NCBI GenBank assembly: GCA_035456465.1
Contig: DATIDD010000094.1
Span: 1-29,265, forward strand
Reading direction: 5' to 3'
DNA: 29,265 nt
Source of the DNA: DATHTC01 sp035456465
GTDB lineage: Bacteria; Actinomycetota; Thermoleophilia; Gaiellales; Gaiellaceae
This document shows positions 25,253-29,265 of the stretch, piece by piece; position 1 is the first letter of the stretch; each line of letters begins with the position of its first letter. The notes under the pieces were generated by a model. It did not search any database. It was given only the letters and a program-made list of their open reading frames with translations, and was not told the origin of the DNA. Made by a program: the position numbers and the translations under genes.

Positions 25253-25263
25253 CGTTCTGGGGC

Positions 25264-25269
25264 TATACT
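25264..25269 (+). promoter_or_regulatory. rpsA -10 box
   Basis: TATACT, the closest match to TATAAT in the window, lies 10 nt before the ATG at 25280. The predicted leader is only 3-4 nt. The -35 position falls within the upstream terminator stem and does not match TTGACA. Confidence 0.5.
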
Positions 25270-25279
25270 CGGCGGCTCT

Positions 25280-26731
25280 ATGGCTACCAACGAGACCACC
25301 ACCACGACGACCGCAGAGCTCGAAGAGGGCGTTTGGGTCGAAGGCCCCGACGGCGAGCTCGTCCCCGACTACGAGTCGACCTTCCCCACCATCGAGGAGG
25401 GCCAGGTCGTCCACGGCACCGTCGTCCGCGTCGACAAGGACGAGGTGCTCGTCGACATCGGCTACAAGTCGGAGGGCGTCATCCCGCTGTCCGAGCTCTC
25501 GATCCGCAGGTCGGTCAACCCGGCGGACGAGGTCTCCGTCGGCGACGAGATCGACGCGCTCGTGCTCACGAAGGAGGACGCCGAGGGGCGCCTGATCCTG
25601 TCGAAGAAGCGCGCGCGCTTCGAGCTGGCCTGGAAGAAGATCGAGGAGGCCGCGGAGAGCGGCCAGCCGGTCGTCGGGCGCGTGATCGAGGTCGTCAAGG
25701 GCGGCCTGATCCTCGACCTCGGCGTGCGCGGGTTCCTGCCCGCCTCGCTCGTCGACATCCGCCGCGTGCAGGACCTCGACGAGTTCATGGGGCAGGAGCT
25801 CCGCTGCAAGGTGATCGAGCTCAACCGCTCGCGCAACAACGTCGTGCTCTCGCGCCGCGCCGTCCTCGAGGACGAGCGCAAGGAGATGCGGCAGGCGATC
25901 CTCGACCGGCTCAACCCGGGCGACGTCGTCGAGGGGCAGATCTCGAACATCGTCGACTTCGGCGCGTTCGTCGACCTCGACGGGATGGACGGCCTGATCC
26001 ACATCTCGGAGCTCTCGTGGTCGCACGTGAACCACCCGAGCGAGGTGCTCGAGATCGGCCAGACCGTGCGCGTCAAGGTGCTCGACATCGACCGTGACCG
26101 CCAGCGGATCTCGCTCGGGCTGAAGCAGACGCAGAGCGACCCGTGGCAGCAGGTGCTCGACAACTACCAGGAGGGCGACGTCGTGCACGGCCGCGTGACG
26201 AAGGTGGTCACGTTCGGCGCGTTCGTCGAGATCCTTCCTGGCGTCGAGGGCCTCGTGCACATCTCGGAGCTCGCCCAGCACCACGTCGAGAACCCGCGCG
26301 AGGTCGTCTCGCAGGGCGACGACGTCAACGTCCTGATCCTCGAGATCGACGCCGACCGGCGCCGGCTCTCCCTCTCGCTGAAGCGCGTCGACGAGCACAT
26401 GCAGGTGCAGCCGCGCATCGGCGAGGAGCCGGAGACGCCCGAGCTGGGGCTCTCCGAGGAGGTCTTCGCCGAGGCCGCGCCCGAGCCGGCGCCCGCGGGG
26501 GAAGGCGAGGCGCTCGCCGTCGAGGACGCGGTCGTCGAGGAGACGGGGGAAGCCGCTCCCGCTGCCGAGGGAGCGGTCGCCGACGAGCCGGAGCCCGTGG
26601 CGGAGCCGGGGGCCGGGACGGAGCCCGAGGCCGTGGCTGCCGCGTCCGAGGTCGCGTTCGAGCCTCAGGCCGAGGCGGAGCCGGAGCCGGAGCTCGCGCC
26701 GCCCGCCGCCGAGGACGACGAGCAGCAGTAG
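25280..26731 (+). CDS. rpsA: 30S ribosomal protein S1
   Basis: A 483-residue S1 with four S1/OB RNA-binding domains: about 38-108 (GQVVHGTVVRVDKDEVLVDIGYKSEGVIPLSEL), 125-192 (GRVIEVVKGGLILDLGVRGFLPASLVD), 212-282 (GQISNIVDFGAFVDLDGMDGLIHISELSWSHVNHPSEV) and 297-367 (GRVTKVVTFGAFVEILPGVEGLVHISELA). S1 binds mRNA on the small subunit and helps initiation. Four domains plus a tail is the usual actinobacterial form (E. coli has six). The C-terminal 110 or so residues are a disordered Glu/Ala/Pro-rich acidic tail ending EDDEQQ. The N-terminus has a run of six Thr. The mRNA is predicted to be almost leaderless. coaE starts 4 nt after its stop, so rpsA-coaE-transglycosylase form an operon. Confidence 0.95.
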   Translation: MATNETTTTTTAELEEGVWVEGPDGELVPDYESTFPTIEEGQVVHGTVVRVDKDEVLVDIGYKSEGVIPLSELSIRRSVNPADEVSVGDEIDALVLTKEDAEGRLILSKKRARFELAWKKIEEAAESGQPVVGRVIEVVKGGLILDLGVRGFLPASLVDIRRVQDLDEFMGQELRCKVIELNRSRNNVVLSRRAVLEDERKEMRQAILDRLNPGDVVEGQISNIVDFGAFVDLDGMDGLIHISELSWSHVNHPSEVLEIGQTVRVKVLDIDRDRQRISLGLKQTQSDPWQQVLDNYQEGDVVHGRVTKVVTFGAFVEILPGVEGLVHISELAQHHVENPREVVSQGDDVNVLILEIDADRRRLSLSLKRVDEHMQVQPRIGEEPETPELGLSEEVFAEAAPEPAPAGEGEALAVEDAVVEETGEAAPAAEGAVADEPEPVAEPGAGTEPEAVAAASEVAFEPQAEAEPEPELAPPAAEDDEQQ

Positions 26732-26735
26732 TCCC

Positions 26736-27311
26736 GTGCGGCCGGTGTCGGTCGCGATCACCGGCGGGATCGGGGCCGGGAAGAGCGAGGCGCTGAAGGC
26801 GTTCGCGCGCCACGGCGCGGCGACGATCTCGAGCGACGAGATCGTCCACCGGCTGCTGCGGGAGGACGAGGACGTCAAGCGGGCGATCGTGGAGCGGCTC
26901 GGCCGGGTCGTGCTGCGCCAGGGCCAGATCGACCGCTCGCGCGTCGCCAAGATCGTGTTCCGCGACCGGGACAAGCTCACGTGGCTCGAGGAGCTGCTCC
27001 ACCCGCTCGTCTCGGCTGCCTACCTCCGCTGGCGCGAGCAGCAGACCGCGCCGGTCACGGCGACCGAGGTGCCCCTGCTGTTCGAGGCCGGGAGCGCGCG
27101 CAACTTCGACGCGGTGGTCGTGATCACCGCTCCCGCCGAGGCGCGGCGGCAGCGGTCGGCCCTCGCGACGGACGACCGGGAGAGCCGGCTGATCCCGGAC
27201 GAGGAGAAGGTCGCCCGAGCCGACTACGCGTACGTCAACGACGGCACCCTGGAGCAGCTGGACGCGTTCGTCGCAGGGGTGGTCGAGGACCTGGCGAAGC
27301 GGGCGGCGTGA
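26736..27311 (+). CDS. coaE: Dephospho-CoA kinase
   Basis: A 191-residue cytoplasmic kinase that phosphorylates the ribose 3'-OH of dephospho-CoA, the last step of CoA synthesis. The P-loop GGIGAGKS is at residues 10-17, followed by ISSDEIVHRLL (substrate Asp, normally DAD), LTWLEELLHPLV and VPLLFEAG, the CoaE signature. AVVVITAPAEARRQRSALATDDRESRLI includes the lid region with Arg residues (usually QR...R). It lacks the C-terminal GrpB-like domain found in mycobacterial CoaE. GTG 26736 is 4 nt after the rpsA stop, and the coaE stop overlaps the GTG of the following gene. Confidence 0.92.
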   Translation: MRPVSVAITGGIGAGKSEALKAFARHGAATISSDEIVHRLLREDEDVKRAIVERLGRVVLRQGQIDRSRVAKIVFRDRDKLTWLEELLHPLVSAAYLRWREQQTAPVTATEVPLLFEAGSARNFDAVVVITAPAEARRQRSALATDDRESRLIPDEEKVARADYAYVNDGTLEQLDAFVAGVVEDLAKRAA

Positions 27312-27835
27312 AGACCGTCGCCGCGCTCCTCGTCGCCGTGCTCGGCCTGGGCGCCCTCGTCGTCACGACGGAGCCCACCTGGTACCTGCGCATGCGCTAC
27401 CCGCTGGAGTACTCCGAGATCGTCCGGGGCCACGCGAGGAACTACGACCTCCAGCCGGAGCTCCTCGCGGCCGTGATCTACACCGAGTCGAAGTTCGACG
27501 CCAACGCGGAGTCCGACTCCGGCGCGATCGGGCTGATGCAGCTGCTGCCCGCGACGGCGCAGGGGATCGCGGCGCGCACGGGCGGCTCGCGGTTCAGCAC
27601 GGAGGACCTGTACGACCCGGAGCTCAACGTCCGCTACGGCTCGTGGTACCTCCGCCACCTGCTGGACAAGTACGACGGCGACCTGCGCAAGGCGCTGGCC
27701 GCCTACAACGGCGGGCAGGGGAACGTCGACCGCGGCATCCAGTACGACGAGACGCGGGCGTACGTCGAGCGCGTGCGCGAGCTCAGCCGGATCTACCGGC
27801 GCGCGTACGGCCGCGAGCTGCGCGCCGCCTCCTGA
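27308..27835 (+). CDS. Lytic transglycosylase (Slt/GH23 type), membrane-anchored or secreted
   Basis: A 175-residue cell-wall enzyme that cleaves the MurNAc-GlcNAc bond to form 1,6-anhydro-MurNAc. GTG 27308 overlaps the coaE stop (GTGA). Residues 3-21 are a hydrophobic segment (VAALLVAVLGLGALVVTT) acting as signal peptide or anchor. The catalytic domain has AVIYTESKFDANAESDSGAIGLMQLLPATA, with catalytic Glu60 in the ES motif, then LYDPELNVRYGSWYLRHLL and ALAAYNGGQGNV, the three classic Slt motifs. It ends at TRAYVERV. Linkage of such a gene to coaE occurs in other Gram-positives, as I recall. It is short, with no LysM or other binding domain. Confidence 0.93.
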   Translation: MKTVAALLVAVLGLGALVVTTEPTWYLRMRYPLEYSEIVRGHARNYDLQPELLAAVIYTESKFDANAESDSGAIGLMQLLPATAQGIAARTGGSRFSTEDLYDPELNVRYGSWYLRHLLDKYDGDLRKALAAYNGGQGNVDRGIQYDETRAYVERVRELSRIYRRAYGRELRAAS

Positions 27836-27847
27836 CGCGCGCCGGCC

Positions 27848-27864
27848 CCGCGCCGCTCGCGCGG
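27848..27864. terminator. Weak bidirectional hairpin between convergent genes
   Basis: CCGCGC-CGCTC-GCGCGG lies in the 43-bp gap between the transglycosylase and the dimethylformamidase-like gene, which face each other. The stem is short and there is no T tract. Confidence 0.3.
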
Positions 27865-27878
27865 CCCCTCCCGCCCCC

Positions 27879-29265
27879 TCATGGGTCGCCGGGATCCGTC
27901 CCCAGCACCTGGCCGGGCGGGGCGAGGTGGTTCCAGACGTTCTGGAGGATGCGGCGCATCGGCCAGAGCGTGACGGCGCCGCCGAAGTCGAGGGCGCCCG
28001 CGGCGAACACGCGCGCACCGGACGGCGCCTCGTAGTAGGTCATCTGGGCCGTGAACCCGCGGCCGAAGAGGTCCGGGATCTCGGCCGCCACGGTCGTGCC
28101 GCGCGGTGAGCGGCGCGTGACGGCGTCGATCTCGGTGCCGAATCCGCCGACGAACTCCCCGAAGGTGTCGCCGTCGGCGAGCCCCGTCCCGTCCCAGAGC
28201 CAGGGCATGCGGGAGGCGCTGCGCACGACGAACGGCGCCTGCCGCGTGCCGTCGTCGTTCGCGAGGTACTGGACGCCGACGAGCTGCGCCTCGGGCCGGC
28301 CGAGGGCGCGCCAGATCGCGACGCGCCGCATCGCCCGCGCCCGCTTCTCCACCTTCCAGAAGAAGTTGTTGGCGGACAGGAACATGAGGTTGCCGCCGCG
28401 GTCGCGGAACTCCTCGACGACGTCGTAGGCGTGTTCGGTCACGTACTCGGTGTGGCCCGGGAAGACGACCAGGTCGTAGCGCTCGCGCAGCCAGCGCCCG
28501 GAGCGGGCGCGCTCGAGGTCGTCGTCCGCGAGCACGTCGACGTCGCGTCGCGTGAGCGCGAGCCAGCGGAGGAAGGCACGGTCGTGCTTCTTGAACCGCG
28601 GCGGGACGCCATTCTTCAGGTACGGGCGGTCGAGCACGACCGGCGGCGACCCGCCGGCGTACCAGGTGTCGCCCCAGCCGTCGCCGTCGGCGTCGTAGAA
28701 GTTGTAGGCCTGCCAGGTGTTGGTGGGCAGCACCACCGCCTGCCGCACGGTGCCGAGCGTCGCGGGCCGGAGGACGAACGGCGCGAACCCGATCCGGCCG
28801 TCCGGCGTCTCGAGCCGCACCGCGTAGAGGCCGCTCGGCCACTCGCCGCTCTGGACGGTCACCGTCGCGGGGGCCGAGCGCTTGCCGAGCCAGGACATCT
28901 CGACCGGCTGGCCGACCTCGAGGCCGCTCAGCTCGTCGTTTCGGAGCGTGGACTCGGGCTCGTGGCCGACGCGCAGGAACGTTAGCCGCAGCGACTCCGT
29001 GTCGGCGAGCACCGTCAGCCGCATCGGCTCCGCGGGGAGGTACGAGCGCCGCTCGAAGGCGGCCTCGACGCCGAGCACGCGGACGACGGGGGCCGTGCCC
29101 CGCGCCACCGTCGCCGGCCGGCGGCTGCCGTAGACCCGCCGTCGGCCGCCCTCGTCCTCCACCGTCAGCCGGAGCGCGTAGCTGCCGACCGGGGTGTCCG
29201 CGTCGGGCGCCCACAGGAGCCGGTGCGCGCCGCCGGCCAGCCGCCGCTCGTCCTCCCAGACGACC
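27879..29265 (-). CDS. N,N-dimethylformamidase beta-subunit-like protein (5' end beyond window)
   Basis: The frame is open from the right edge to the stop at 27879 (462 codons visible). Reading beyond the internal GTG at 29162 still gives plausible protein (HRLLWAPDADTPVGSYALRLTVED), so the start lies outside the window. The first 150 visible residues look like Ig-type strands (YALRLTVEDEGG, ERRSYLPAEPMRLTV, GLYAVRLETPDGRIGFAPFVLRP). The rest matches the catalytic-type C-domain of dimethylformamidase beta-like proteins: VVLPTNTWQAYNFYDADGDGWGDTWY, FLRWLALTRRDVDVLADDDLE, YDLVVFPGHTEYVTEHAYDVVEEFRDRGGNLMFLSANNFFWKVE and VFAAGALDFGG near the end. Most family members are uncharacterised, and no small alpha subunit is visible, so true DMF hydrolysis is not claimed. 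It is probably exported if a signal peptide lies upstream. Confidence 0.75.
   Translation of the reverse strand, partial: VVWEDERRLAGGAHRLLWAPDADTPVGSYALRLTVEDEGGRRRVYGSRRPATVARGTAPVVRVLGVEAAFERRSYLPAEPMRLTVLADTESLRLTFLRVGHEPESTLRNDELSGLEVGQPVEMSWLGKRSAPATVTVQSGEWPSGLYAVRLETPDGRIGFAPFVLRPATLGTVRQAVVLPTNTWQAYNFYDADGDGWGDTWYAGGSPPVVLDRPYLKNGVPPRFKKHDRAFLRWLALTRRDVDVLADDDLERARSGRWLRERYDLVVFPGHTEYVTEHAYDVVEEFRDRGGNLMFLSANNFFWKVEKRARAMRRVAIWRALGRPEAQLVGVQYLANDDGTRQAPFVVRSASRMPWLWDGTGLADGDTFGEFVGGFGTEIDAVTRRSPRGTTVAAEIPDLFGRGFTAQMTYYEAPSGARVFAAGALDFGGAVTLWPMRRILQNVWNHLAPPGQVLGTDPGDP

Noticed and set aside
20603..26731. A 2042-residue plus-strand open frame ending in the S1 sequence
   Set aside because: Its first 1550 or so codons are a low-complexity shadow of the nuclease and nucleotidase; only the part from ATG 25280 is rpsA.

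Overview
This 29 kb window is very GC-rich, and GTG and TTG start codons are frequent. Together with an actinobacterial-type phosphofructokinase, -10 boxes of the TAnnnT type close to start codons, and a secreted protein with 'NGAVTxxKL' repeats, this suggests a chromosomal segment of an actinobacterium. The class Thermoleophilia (Gaiella/Solirubrobacter-like) is my best guess, but no rRNA or marker phylogeny is available here. No phage, transposon, integrase, CRISPR array or defence island is visible. Coding density is high, and the longest gap between protein genes (6941-7218) contains a tRNA and the pfk promoter.

Layout. 1-230 (-): start of a secreted repeat protein that runs off the left edge. 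313-2591 (+): a catalytic aldehyde dehydrogenase directly overlapped by a truncated, non-catalytic ALDH, together resembling a split ALDH16. 2626-4209 (-): secreted protein with RTX-like repeats and a sialidase-type propeller. 4263-6940 (+): a TrpC-like probable pseudoenzyme, a membrane-anchored spermidine-synthase-like protein and a VOC/glyoxalase-fold protein. 6947-7030 (-): tRNA-Leu(CAA). 7219-8265 (+): phosphofructokinase with the residues of pyrophosphate-dependent enzymes. 8438-13727 (+): complete branched-chain amino-acid-type ABC importer livKHMGF. 13749-16195 (-): LarA/DUF2088-like protein and a double-GNAT acetyltransferase in one operon. 16266-18839 (+): DNA polymerase I. 18936-20480 (+): glycerol-3-phosphate dehydrogenase. 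20562-25190 (+): secreted ExeM/NucH-type nuclease followed by a secreted 5'-nucleotidase. 25280-27835 (+): ribosomal protein S1, CoaE and a lytic transglycosylase. 27879-29265 (-): N,N-dimethylformamidase-beta-like protein that runs off the right edge.

How the genes work together. Most neighbours are housekeeping or transport genes. The nuclease/5'-nucleotidase pair plausibly degrades extracellular DNA to nucleosides and phosphate. The liv operon imports amino acids or a related amide or organic-acid ligand. PFK and GlpD feed glycolysis and glycerol use.

Most worth a second look: the split ALDH16; the TrpC-like and LarA-like proteins that have lost the catalytic residues of their families; a three-half-site operator at pfk; an unusual livK-livH junction (perfect 12-bp hairpin and no normal livH start codon); and a recurring promoter layout in which TAnnnT lies only 6-10 nt before the start codon, implying widespread leaderless mRNAs. 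I did not see a clear new multi-gene system.
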